Virus record (IMG/VR): IMGVR_UViG_3300010430_000476
Coordinates: 1-23,000 of that record
Reading direction: 5' to 3' (one strand)
From: a virus
DNA: 23,000 nt
Position numbers and translations under genes: made by a program. Below, piece after piece: positions 16,168-23,000 of the stretch. Position 1 is the stretch's first letter. The number at the start of each line of letters is the position of its first letter. The notes beneath the pieces are model-generated. The model did no database searches and was not told the origin of the DNA. It was given only the letters and a program-made list of their open reading frames with translations.

Positions 16168-17808
16168 TCACAGTAACCTCTCATTAACAAAGTCATCTTC
16201 GTTGATAATCCCACGCCCAAAAAGCTTGCTGAGAATGACCAGTTGCTCCTCCGCTTTCTCACCGTCCACGGCATTGAGCTGATCGGTCAGGTTCTTCTCT
16301 TCCTTCTTCATAATGTAATCGATTCCGGTCACGGTCGGGACCATCCCAATGTCACCGACGGCAAGCATCATGGAGTCCCAGAAGTCACAAGACCGGCGAT
16401 ACCGTTTCCGGAACTCCTTCTTATCTTCCATCACGATCCGCTGAGAGGGAAGGGGCTTGTACCGAATCGTGAGATCTTCTTCCAGCATTTCAAGAAGCAG
16501 GGGGTCAGTGTGGAAGATCGGCTTCATGGAAAGATCCAGTGCTTCAGCCAAGTGCCGAATGGCCCATCCCATCTCGATGCGCCGGTTGGCAAACTCGTCA
16601 TCATTGATGGCCGCAACCCCGACATTGATACCGATGACCGGATAGTCTTTCTGAGCCAGACGGTCAACGACACCTTTACCAACACCAATTTTGTCAGCAT
16701 TGATGCTGACGGGCTTGTGCTGATTGTCAGTCAGCCGAAGCACTTTGTCCCACGTCTCTTCCGCGAACCGGACCACTTGCATCGTGTCGTTGCCCATGAC
16801 GCGATCGATAAACATCAGACGGTGACCGGCCATGACCGTAGCAACCGTGGAGTCCGGCCCCTCGTCAGCAATGTCGAGTCCAATGATAATGTTCTCGTAA
16901 TCCGGCTCGACCTTATTGGTCTTCATGATCTCGTATTTCATGGAGGGGTGCAGAACGGTCATCGCGCCAGCAACGACGAAGTTGGCATCGATGTAAATGT
17001 CGTACAGCGGTTCGCCCAACCGCCAGACTTTCTTCTTCCGCTCAACGTAGTCATGGGCCATAACACCGGGGACCACGTTCGCCCCTGCTTTTACGTTCGG
17101 AGAATCATGAGCCGTGATCTTGATAATCTTCCAGCCGCCACACCCCTTGCAGTCCGGATCGTCGCACTGGTGGCCGTAATTCGACCGGCGATCGGGGATG
17201 CACAGATTTGCCATCTCAGACTCTTCGTCCGTGGTGTTCGTGAGGGCGAGCCAGCGGGAACCATGCGTGGTGACCAAACCTTCACCACCGGTCCAGATCT
17301 GCTTGTGGATACCGCAAGCCTGATCAAAGATGAGAAGCGTACCGGCGACAGCGTGGTAACCAGTGAACTTGTCGATGTGCTCCTCGTTGGTGGCAAATCC
17401 AGTGGCGAACCACTTGGGATACTTGGGGTGCATCTTCAGTTCCGTGGTAAGAATCTCGCCGCCGAGCGGAAGATTGGAAGCCCAGTACGCATTCCGGATT
17501 TCAGCCCAGAGCTGGTCTTTGACTTGGCGGCCGGTAGGTGCGGTGGTAATGACTTGAGACAGCGGATGCGTGTAAATCCACCAGAGAGTGATCCATGCCG
17601 AGACGAACGTCTTGCCGACACCAAAGACGGCGGGGACAGCTACGTTGTGGTGAACAAGAGCCTCCGCGATCTCGATCTGCTTTGACCACAGCTTCGCCCC
17701 CATACAATCTTCCAAGAACCACCGTGGATCGGCGGCTCCCTTCCTGATCAGATCGATCTCTGAAAAGGAATTAGGGGGTGAGCTTCTTCTGGCCGTTTCC
17801 GTTACCAT
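16168..17808 (-). CDS. terL: Terminase large subunit (packaging ATPase and nuclease)
   Basis: 546 residues. ATPase domain: Walker A FGVGKT (62-67) in AVFGVGKTFVSAW, ITTAPTGRQV (the adenine/Q-type and motif Ia region), Walker B LLIFDQ (158-163), and coupling motif WLALTNTT (186-193). The residue after the Walker B Asp is Gln163, where these enzymes normally have the catalytic Glu (see findings). RNase H-like nuclease: IIGLDIADEGPDS with Asp312, SINADKIGVGKGVVDRL with Asp372, and CDFWDSMMLAVG with Asp475/Asp478. Between the domains is a Cys cluster (203, 215, 220, 223). It drives DNA into the prohead and cuts it. The ATG at 17808 has GGAG 7 nt upstream and overlaps terS by 38 bases; a later start would cut into the N-terminal domain. 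Confidence 0.95.
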   Translation of the reverse strand: MVTETARRSSPPNSFSEIDLIRKGAADPRWFLEDCMGAKLWSKQIEIAEALVHHNVAVPAVFGVGKTFVSAWITLWWIYTHPLSQVITTAPTGRQVKDQLWAEIRNAYWASNLPLGGEILTTELKMHPKYPKWFATGFATNEEHIDKFTGYHAVAGTLLIFDQACGIHKQIWTGGEGLVTTHGSRWLALTNTTDEESEMANLCIPDRRSNYGHQCDDPDCKGCGGWKIIKITAHDSPNVKAGANVVPGVMAHDYVERKKKVWRLGEPLYDIYIDANFVVAGAMTVLHPSMKYEIMKTNKVEPDYENIIIGLDIADEGPDSTVATVMAGHRLMFIDRVMGNDTMQVVRFAEETWDKVLRLTDNQHKPVSINADKIGVGKGVVDRLAQKDYPVIGINVGVAAINDDEFANRRIEMGWAIRHLAEALDLSMKPIFHTDPLLLEMLEEDLTIRYKPLPSQRIVMEDKKEFRKRYRRSCDFWDSMMLAVGDIGMVPTVTGIDYIMKKEEKNLTDQLNAVDGEKAEEQLVILSKLFGRGIINEDDFVNERLL

Positions 17809-18283
17809 TCACAATCTCCGCTTCTACTATCTCGCCGGTATGACGATCGATGTTCCCTTCTTGGATCTGCCGATCGATAATATCGATCCACGTCCCCCGT
17901 CCAGCTACCGCGTGTGCGTGAAGATGCTGTGTCGGATCATCTCCGTAGCCACGATCCTTCCCTTGATGGCGAAGATAGAAGATCGTCGCTTTCGTGTTCT
18001 CTTTCCGGATCTGCTTGATCAGAGAATGCTCCGCCACATCTTTGTGCGACTCACGGATGTCTTTCAGCTCCTCTGCCACATCCGGCCACTTCTGGACGGC
18101 TCGCCGGACGGTGCGCTCGTTACATCCGAGAGACTGCGCCGCGTACGAAATGAAGCCGCCGTTAGCTCGAAGAGCTTGCTTGATTCGAGCTTTCGTTACT
18201 CGAACCGGCCGACCGACTTTGTTGCCGGTGATCTTGATCGGCATCTTTTCGGAAAGCGCTTTCTTAATTACGCTGGTACTCAT
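17771..18283 (-). CDS. terS: Terminase small subunit (DNA recognition)
   Basis: 170 residues just before the large terminase, overlapping it by 38 bases. Residues about 28-65 form a helix-turn-helix type DNA-binding region (ARIKQALRANGG, YAAQSLGCNERTVRRAV), followed by a helical oligomerisation stretch (EELKDIRESHKDVAEHSLIKQI) and ENTKATIFYLRHQGKDRGYG, a motif common in phage small terminases. The C-terminus is variable and Gly/Asn-rich. It recognises the packaging site and stimulates the large subunit. The ATG at 18283 overlaps the upstream TGA (ATGA), with GGAG 5 nt before. The GAAAGCGCTTTC palindrome lies in its first codons. Confidence 0.88.
   Translation of the reverse strand: MSTSVIKKALSEKMPIKITGNKVGRPVRVTKARIKQALRANGGFISYAAQSLGCNERTVRRAVQKWPDVAEELKDIRESHKDVAEHSLIKQIRKENTKATIFYLRHQGKDRGYGDDPTQHLHAHAVAGRGTWIDIIDRQIQEGNIDRHTGEIVEAEIVNGNGNGQKKLTP
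18252..18263. repeat. GAAAGCGCTTTC palindrome, copy inside the start of terS
   Basis: Exact core copy about 18 nt inside the small terminase gene. It is read in a different codon phase from the tape measure copy, so the shared sequence is not explained by a shared peptide. Confidence 0.55.
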
Positions 18284-18687
18284 GGAGTCTCCACCCCCAA
18301 TAGCGTAGCTTCGATGATCAGCCGACCACTGAGTACGACCTTCACCACTGAATCATCGGCATCGCTTTTGACTTGGATCTGCCAGCGATAGTTCGGCCCC
18401 GGTGTGATGTCAGTATTCTCCGCATCGAGATCCGCAGTCATTACCCCATTGACGGGGTCGGTTATGGTACATTCCACATCGAAGAAGTTCTCGGAGTTGT
18501 CGCTGGTGAACCGCTCCTTCGCTGTGAAGAACGCCTTCGTCCCTACCGTCTCCAACAGAGTTTGATACCCCGTGCCAAGATGAAACTCGATTCCAGCATA
18601 CGTGTTCTCTTGGTGGAGAGTAATGTTGTTCCCTCTTATCCCCGGCTGTGGGACAATTACAGTCCCCGGCTTCGGCTGTGTCGCCAT
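18280..18687 (-). CDS. Ig-like beta-sandwich virion protein, paralogue B
   Basis: 135 residues, all-beta in character. It aligns along most of its length with the next gene upstream: LHQENTY versus LHHQNTY, then an A-x-FT-x-K segment (KAFFTAKERFTS), a run of Asp/Asn, LDAENTDITPGPNYRWQIQVK against LTAADTTKLPPGLDVYWEMKVQK, and a closing VVLSGRLIIEATL against VIINGRVHVEPTL. The pattern 'polarised strand, LT..DT..LPPG.Y.W...V, GR..VEPTL' is that of BppU N-terminal / Ig-like domains on phage tail or head fibres (from memory). TGATG overlap links it to the upstream gene. It lacks the ~40-residue N-terminal extension of its paralogue. Function as a decoration or fibre subunit is inferred. Confidence 0.65.
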   Translation of the reverse strand: MATQPKPGTVIVPQPGIRGNNITLHQENTYAGIEFHLGTGYQTLLETVGTKAFFTAKERFTSDNSENFFDVECTITDPVNGVMTADLDAENTDITPGPNYRWQIQVKSDADDSVVKVVLSGRLIIEATLLGVETP

Positions 18688-19172
18688 CAGTCAATCCTCC
18701 TCAGTGTCGGCTCAACGTGAACTCTGCCGTTTATAATAACTCGGAAGAAGTCCGGAGCACTACCTTTTTGTACTTTCATCTCCCAATAAACGTCAAGGCC
18801 GGGGGGAAGCTTGGTGGTGTCTGCGGCCGTCAGATCAAACAGCAGTTCATTGTCATCTTCGCTCAGTTGCCCCCTGATATGAAAGTACGAATCCTCCAAA
18901 GCCGAATACCTCTTCACCGTGAAGTACACGTCTGCCGTGGTCCGGAGAAGGTACTGTGTCCACTCCGGAGATATTACCAACTTTAGATGCTTGTAGGTGT
19001 TCTGGTGGTGCAGGATCAGCGGCTCTTCCGGAGGAAGTTCGCCGTACACTTCTGGAACATCGATGATGATATCGAAGTTGAGCCATCCGAGGGTAGCAGT
19101 ATTGTACGTCGGCACTCCGTACTGAACGCCTTGCACTGCTACCAGAAACGGATCTATGTAGAGGAAGCTCAT
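18687..19172 (-). CDS. Ig-like beta-sandwich virion protein, paralogue A
   Basis: 161 residues. Residues about 50-160 form the same beta-sandwich domain as the following gene, with LHHQNTYKHLKLVI, a VYFTVKRY strand, LTAADTTKLPPG and VIINGRVHVEPTL. The first ~45 residues (MSFLYIDPFLVAVQGVQYG, LGWLNFDIIIDVP) are unique to it and could anchor it. The ATG at 19172 overlaps the TGA of the 594-aa gene (ATGA), with GGAGAG upstream. Together with its paralogue it sits between the fibre-like genes and the terminase, so it is likely to be part of a head or tail decoration, though its place on the virion is not shown by the sequence. Confidence 0.65.
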   Translation of the reverse strand: MSFLYIDPFLVAVQGVQYGVPTYNTATLGWLNFDIIIDVPEVYGELPPEEPLILHHQNTYKHLKLVISPEWTQYLLRTTADVYFTVKRYSALEDSYFHIRGQLSEDDNELLFDLTAADTTKLPPGLDVYWEMKVQKGSAPDFFRVIINGRVHVEPTLRRID

Positions 19173-20953
19173 TGTCTCTCCACCGTAGTCTCGTCGTTCA
19201 CTTCATCGATCGTGATCTCCTGCTCAATATCGACACCGGCCGTCCTGCGAGTCTTGCTGACCACCAGAGGCTTGTCGCGGTTGAGGCCGTGAATCTCGTG
19301 GATCTCGATCATCTTGTCAGCGATCCCGGCCAGTTCAGTGAATACGTCACCAACCTCCCAGATGGTTCCATGCGTAGCGACAACTCGTACAACCTCAACA
19401 TCACCGGAATCCGGAGGCACAGTAATGGCAACATCCACACCAGCCTCATCAAACGCAGATCCGATTATCTTGAGAGTGTATGCTCCTACTTTAGAGATAA
19501 GAGTAAACGGATCGAGAATCATAAGGCCAACTGTGTTGAAGTGATCTAAGATCTCTTCGAACTCAGCTATAGTGTACGCATTGGGATCGGCACTGCCATC
19601 TTCGACCTTGTGCATTAAGAGATTAAGATAAAGTGCAGAATCATACGCATAGTCGATTTGATCTTTTATATCCTGCACCGACATCTTGGTTTTCTCTGCA
19701 ACGATCGCCCTGACATGGTAGTTACCTTCAAACGGAAGATGGTTCAAACCCACACTGGCATCAGACATGGCATAATCAATAAAGTCGCTAACCCTATTGA
19801 TAAGATTGTTGGATACAAAATCATTGGCTCCAAGACTACGAATCGCGGCGAAGCGCATTGCTTGTTTCACTTGAGGGAAGCAATATGTGAAGTTAGCAAT
19901 CACCCAATTCGCATTCCCTTTGACCCACGTTCTCGTCTCATCTCTGCTCTGCGTTAGTTCGTCTCCAGTGAACGCATTGATCGGAATGACTAAACCTGAC
20001 TGACAGAGAGTATGAAGTTCAGCCTCCAACGCCCAGCCGGGGTTACCGAATTGATCAACTCCATCATCGGCTAGTTGCTCAACAAACGGAGTGTAGAAAG
20101 GAATACCTCGACCGGCCATCACCGGAAGAGCGTTGGTAGATAATCCAGCGAACGGTCTGAATCCGATCGTCGCAGTAGGAGTTGCCGCGTGATTATAGGC
20201 CACACGGTCAACAGTGATCCATGTATCGTGAATGGCGTTTGCTTCTATGTGAAAGCGGATGGCAGATATTGGATTGGCAAAAGTGCCTCCGTTTATTGAC
20301 TGAAAGAATCGATCCTGCATACACATTGTAATATGATTCCAGCCGGGAATAAGATACTCATGACCGACGTAAAACTCTACATAACTGGAGAACCCTGCAT
20401 CGTTGGCAAACATGACCGACATGTGATCCAAATGCTCTAGTTCCTCTTCTTCGATATAAGCCCAGAAACACATGGTAGTCATGAATGAAAAGTCCATCGG
20501 ACCGGGGAAGATAAGATCGCCTTCGCAAAAGCTTCCGGTGACATCGGCGAAGAAGCGAAGGCCGAACTCAGCTTCACCGAAAGCATCAGTCGCTCTGGTA
20601 TTGATGTAGTCCTTCGTGATCTGTCCGGTGACGTTCTGCCAATACGCCGGATCACGCCAGCCGGTGAACTCATAGCCGGGGAAATGACCAACGCCCTGCG
20701 GCCACGGCGGAGAACCGGGACCACCTACGGGCTTCAGCTTCCAACCGTTCTGGAGAACAAAGATCACATCGGTATAGAGTGCAAGAGAGATGTCCTCATG
20801 ACCACGAGCGCGGATCGGAATCTCACTTGGCATTCCAGCCTCGGAAGCCAGCCAATCCTGCATCTGGTCATATACTTCGCGCATCTCCACTTCCACTGTC
20901 CCTTCCGGAATCAGTATCAGCTTTTGCACCGGATCAAAAGTGTATGTTGCCAC
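19169..20953 (-). CDS. Fibre/adhesin-like protein with jelly-roll and degenerate polysaccharide-deacetylase-like domains
   Basis: 594 residues. Residues 1-75 resemble the start of the 557-aa protein upstream (strand, LILIPEGT, then a helix EVYDQMQDWLASEAGMPSEIPI, ending in NGW). Residues about 128-256 look like a carbohydrate-binding jelly roll (LRFFADVTG, PGWNHITMCM, ISAIRFHIEA, TWITVDRVAYN). Residues about 260-485 follow the NodB polysaccharide deacetylase layout: ATIGFRPFAG at the TFDDG position, ALPVMAGRGIPFYTPF, GWALEAELHTLCQSG, a Pro-containing strand NFTYCFPQ, LLMHKVEDG and FEEILDHFNTVG. The metal-binding Asp-Asp and His-x3-His residues are absent, so it is probably a binding rather than a catalytic fold. 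The C-terminus contains EIHEIHGLNRDKPLVVS, a motif I recall from other phage structural proteins. GTG start with GGAGAG. Confidence 0.6.
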   Translation of the reverse strand: MATYTFDPVQKLILIPEGTVEVEMREVYDQMQDWLASEAGMPSEIPIRARGHEDISLALYTDVIFVLQNGWKLKPVGGPGSPPWPQGVGHFPGYEFTGWRDPAYWQNVTGQITKDYINTRATDAFGEAEFGLRFFADVTGSFCEGDLIFPGPMDFSFMTTMCFWAYIEEEELEHLDHMSVMFANDAGFSSYVEFYVGHEYLIPGWNHITMCMQDRFFQSINGGTFANPISAIRFHIEANAIHDTWITVDRVAYNHAATPTATIGFRPFAGLSTNALPVMAGRGIPFYTPFVEQLADDGVDQFGNPGWALEAELHTLCQSGLVIPINAFTGDELTQSRDETRTWVKGNANWVIANFTYCFPQVKQAMRFAAIRSLGANDFVSNNLINRVSDFIDYAMSDASVGLNHLPFEGNYHVRAIVAEKTKMSVQDIKDQIDYAYDSALYLNLLMHKVEDGSADPNAYTIAEFEEILDHFNTVGLMILDPFTLISKVGAYTLKIIGSAFDEAGVDVAITVPPDSGDVEVVRVVATHGTIWEVGDVFTELAGIADKMIEIHEIHGLNRDKPLVVSKTRRTAGVDIEQEITIDEVNDETTVERQ

Positions 20954-20956
20954 TGG

Positions 20957-21145
20957 CTACTCTCCGAGTTGAGCCTTTGCCTGTTCATACACTTCATGCT
21001 GTGCAATCAGTCGTTCCCGTTCTCTCTTGTCCGCCTCCAGCTTGTCGATCTCTGCTTTCAAGATCGCAATGTTCTTGTCCAGTTGTCCAAGACTTGTTTG
21101 AAGCGCCTCCTTCTCGTACGGAGGTTTCGCCAGCTTGATGCTCAT
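20957..21145 (-). CDS. Small coiled-coil protein
   Basis: 62 residues, almost entirely a charged amphipathic helix: LQTSLGQLDKNIAILKAEIDKLEADKRERERLI with hydrophobic residues spaced in heptads. It has a strong SD (AAAGGAG) and ends in a TAG just before the GTG of the 594-aa gene, so it is a genuine translated gene. It may oligomerise or act as a fibre-assembly chaperone or linker for its neighbours. No family is recognised. Confidence 0.75.
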   Translation of the reverse strand: MSIKLAKPPYEKEALQTSLGQLDKNIAILKAEIDKLEADKRERERLIAQHEVYEQAKAQLGE

Positions 21146-21219
21146 CGTACACGTCTCCTTTCATCATCGGTGAGTAGGGGCCGAAGCCCCCACCCACCAC
21201 TTGATGTCCGCCCGGTGGA
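21146..21219 (-). terminator. Intergenic C(UUCG)G hairpin
   Basis: GGGGC-TTCG-GCCCC on the minus strand (21190-21177) is a perfect 5-bp GC stem closed by an ultrastable C(UUCG)G tetraloop, about 30 nt after the stop of the 557-aa gene. The bases after it (TACTCACC) hold no U tract, so it looks like a partial terminator or RNA-stability element. The next SD (AAAGGAG) follows about 15 nt later. Confidence 0.55.
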
Positions 21220-22893
21220 TTACGTAACGATGCTGTCTACCGTCCTGATGGCCGCGACCGTCAGACCAGTGGCCGTCACCGTCCCTTCAACCTCGAAGGG
21301 GATGATTCCCTTCTTCCGCACTCTCACGAGAACCGGAATGTCGGTGCTCTGGATGAGAGAGTTGGAGATGGAGGTTGCAACAGTCTCCGCGTCGATGATC
21401 GGCACGTAGACCCCCTCCGAGTTATTGTAAGTCTCGCTGAGACCGCCCGGATGAGCCGTCGCGTCGAGAGTGAACGTGGAAGTATCCCACGAAGAGTACT
21501 GGTACAAGCCCTCACTTCCATCCGCTTTCACGATACGGAAGTAACCGGCCGCAGGGGTGTCGGAAGTGATGGCCTCCTGAACCACGAAGTCCGGATCTGC
21601 GGCGGCATTGCCAGCGGCGGCTCCGGTGTACGTGTCCTTCTCAATGTCGCCACCGGCTCCGGTGAGCGGGAAGACCGAAACCCTGTCGCCAGAAACGATC
21701 GCCGTGACGATGACCGAAACGAGGTTCGGGGGAATCTGGGTAGCACCGGAAGAGTCGATGAGCTGGAAGTTCTGAACATCCTGCGCATCGTAGTTCTCGA
21801 TCCAGATGCCGCGAGCGAGGAAGAGCTTTCCACCAGCGAAGGTGCCGAGCGGAGAAGCGGTAACCTCAACGTACGTGCCGGGGTCGGCAGAGAGGTACTG
21901 TTCTCCGTCCGTGCCGGGATCAGTGGACAGCGGAGTGGTGGCCCCTTCCATCGTGATGTATTTCAGCCACTCGTAGACCTCGGAGACCCGTGCGCCGTCG
22001 GCATCGATGACCGCATCGTAGTTCTGCGCACCGTTGCCGTTGTTCAGATCCTTGGAGTAAGGAGCGGCGGTATAGGCGATGGTCATGGAGTACGTGGTGC
22101 CATCGCCGTAATCCTCGACCGTGGCTTCCGCAGAAGCGTTGTTGGCATCGGCCTGAGTAGCGAGCGGAACCGGGGTCCGGCCACCAGCCGAGAGATCGAC
22201 TTCGAGGTGAGCGTACGTGTCGCCCCAGTTACGAGCGAAAACCGTAAGCTGTGCGCCGTCCAACTCCACTCCGAAGTGCGACACGCGAACGAGGATGTCG
22301 ATGTGACCGGTGCTCCACCATTCGGTGAGCCTCACGCCGTTCTGCACAACGTAGAACTGCGTACCGGCTTCGACCGCGCCCAGAGTGTAGATGTTGGCGT
22401 AGAGGTCTTCGCCGGTCTCATCGTCGGCCGCCGAAGTCCCGCTTCCGGTTCCCCCGGTGACTGCCACCACGGAACCACTGGCGATCGTGCCGGGAGCGTC
22501 CTTCCGGATGTACCACTCATCGACACCGTTGATGTGGATGAGTTGCCCAATATCGGCGGCATCATCGGTGATCCTCTTGCCGACATCCCCGGCAACCGCA
22601 CCGGCATCGGCGGTGAACTCGACCTCGTAGACCACACCGTTCAGACCGGAAGTCTGAATAGCGCCGCCGTCGATGAACTTGAGGGAATCCCAGTTCGTCC
22701 ACCAGCCGTTGATGAAGGTGTAATCGGTCGGAGTCTGCGCAGACATCGGAACAGGGTCGTCCATCTGCGCCAACTCATCGAACACGTCCATGATCCACGA
22801 GTACAGGGCGTTTGCACTGTAAATCGTGGCTCCCGAAGTGTGCAAGATGGTCTGCGTGTTGTAGTTGATGGTGAAATCATCTTGGATAGCCAT
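21220..22893 (-). CDS. Large beta-rich, Thr/Ala/Gly-rich virion protein, probable fibre or decoration protein
   Basis: 557 residues, acidic, rich in Thr, Ala, Gly and Asp, with few Lys and no cysteine that I can find. Residues 1-75 have the pattern DFTINYNTQTILHTSGATIYSANALYS, a helix, PVPMSAQTP, then FINGWWTNWDSL, which parallels the start of the 594-aa protein. The remainder alternates strands and loops (EVEFTADAGAVAGDVGKRI, GTQFYVVQNGVRL, FRIVKADGSEGLYQY) with no enzymatic motif. This fits a multidomain fibre, spike or head-decoration protein. The AGGAG SD precedes the ATG at 22893 by 9 nt. The hairpin after its stop could shield a heavily used transcript. Family not recognised. Confidence 0.7.
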   Translation of the reverse strand: MAIQDDFTINYNTQTILHTSGATIYSANALYSWIMDVFDELAQMDDPVPMSAQTPTDYTFINGWWTNWDSLKFIDGGAIQTSGLNGVVYEVEFTADAGAVAGDVGKRITDDAADIGQLIHINGVDEWYIRKDAPGTIASGSVVAVTGGTGSGTSAADDETGEDLYANIYTLGAVEAGTQFYVVQNGVRLTEWWSTGHIDILVRVSHFGVELDGAQLTVFARNWGDTYAHLEVDLSAGGRTPVPLATQADANNASAEATVEDYGDGTTYSMTIAYTAAPYSKDLNNGNGAQNYDAVIDADGARVSEVYEWLKYITMEGATTPLSTDPGTDGEQYLSADPGTYVEVTASPLGTFAGGKLFLARGIWIENYDAQDVQNFQLIDSSGATQIPPNLVSVIVTAIVSGDRVSVFPLTGAGGDIEKDTYTGAAAGNAAADPDFVVQEAITSDTPAAGYFRIVKADGSEGLYQYSSWDTSTFTLDATAHPGGLSETYNNSEGVYVPIIDAETVATSISNSLIQSTDIPVLVRVRKKGIIPFEVEGTVTATGLTVAAIRTVDSIVT

Positions 22894-22914
22894 CGTTCAC
22901 TTCTCCTTTCGTCG

Positions 22915-23000
22915 TCAAGCGGAGGCGATGGTGTCTGCTTTCAATTCCACCACCGTCTCCAAGCCAAGGCTGTTAATAACTTCAGCCCGTTCAACTGGGA
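22915..23000 (-). CDS. C-terminal end of an upstream gene (partial)
   Basis: An open frame enters from the window edge and ends at TGA 22917-22915, 21 nt before the next ATG. The visible 27 residues include ERAEVINSLGLETVVELKAD. They look helical and are too few to assign a function. The spacing and shared strand place it in the same transcription unit. Confidence 0.55.
   Translation of the reverse strand, partial: PVERAEVINSLGLETVVELKADTIASA

Noticed and set aside
16243-17685. 480-codon open frame on the plus strand
   Set aside because: Antisense to the terminase ATPase and nuclease motifs; no start context and low-complexity composition.

Overview
This window is a stretch of a tailed double-stranded DNA phage or prophage genome (Caudoviricetes). 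It holds most of the virion assembly module, and every supported gene is on the minus strand. In transcription order (high to low coordinates) the genes are: the end of an unknown gene, three fibre-like or adhesin-like genes, two Ig-like paralogues, small and large terminase, a portal fused to a MuF-type domain, an HK97-type prohead protease with a long C-terminal extension, the major capsid protein, a Lys/Pro-tailed protein, head-tail connector and neck proteins, a 40-residue ORF, a probable tail terminator, the major tail protein, the tail assembly chaperone pair with a -1 frameshift, and a very long tape measure protein that leaves the window. This order, with a frameshifted chaperone pair and a long tape measure and no sheath gene, is that of a siphovirus with an HK97-fold head. 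The host cannot be read from the sequence. Base composition is moderately GC-rich and Shine-Dalgarno sites (GGAGG types) are common, so the host is a bacterium that uses SD-led initiation.

Region by region: 23000-18280 carries virion-surface candidates placed before the terminase genes. These are a 557-aa repetitive beta-rich protein, a 62-aa coiled-coil protein, a 594-aa protein with jelly-roll-like and degenerate polysaccharide-deacetylase-like regions, and two tandem Ig-like paralogues. 18283-16168 is the packaging motor. 16137-10809 is the head: portal-MuF, protease, capsid and a basic-tailed accessory protein. 10805-8550 is connector, neck and tail completion. 8536-7007 is tail tube and chaperones. 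7006-1 is the tape measure, at least 2335 codons with no stop.

Genes are packed tightly, with ATGA or TAGTG overlaps at many junctions, so translational coupling within one or a few long transcripts is likely. The only sizeable intergenic hairpins lie after the major capsid gene and after the 557-aa gene. No tRNA, CRISPR array, integrase, insertion sequence or plus-strand gene is supported. The most unusual points are the pseudo-deacetylase-like fibre protein, an Asp-Gln in place of Asp-Glu at the terminase Walker B position, a repeated GAAAGCGCTTTC palindrome, and a tape measure whose conserved core sits near residue 1890 behind an N-terminal part with a block of five degenerate repeats.
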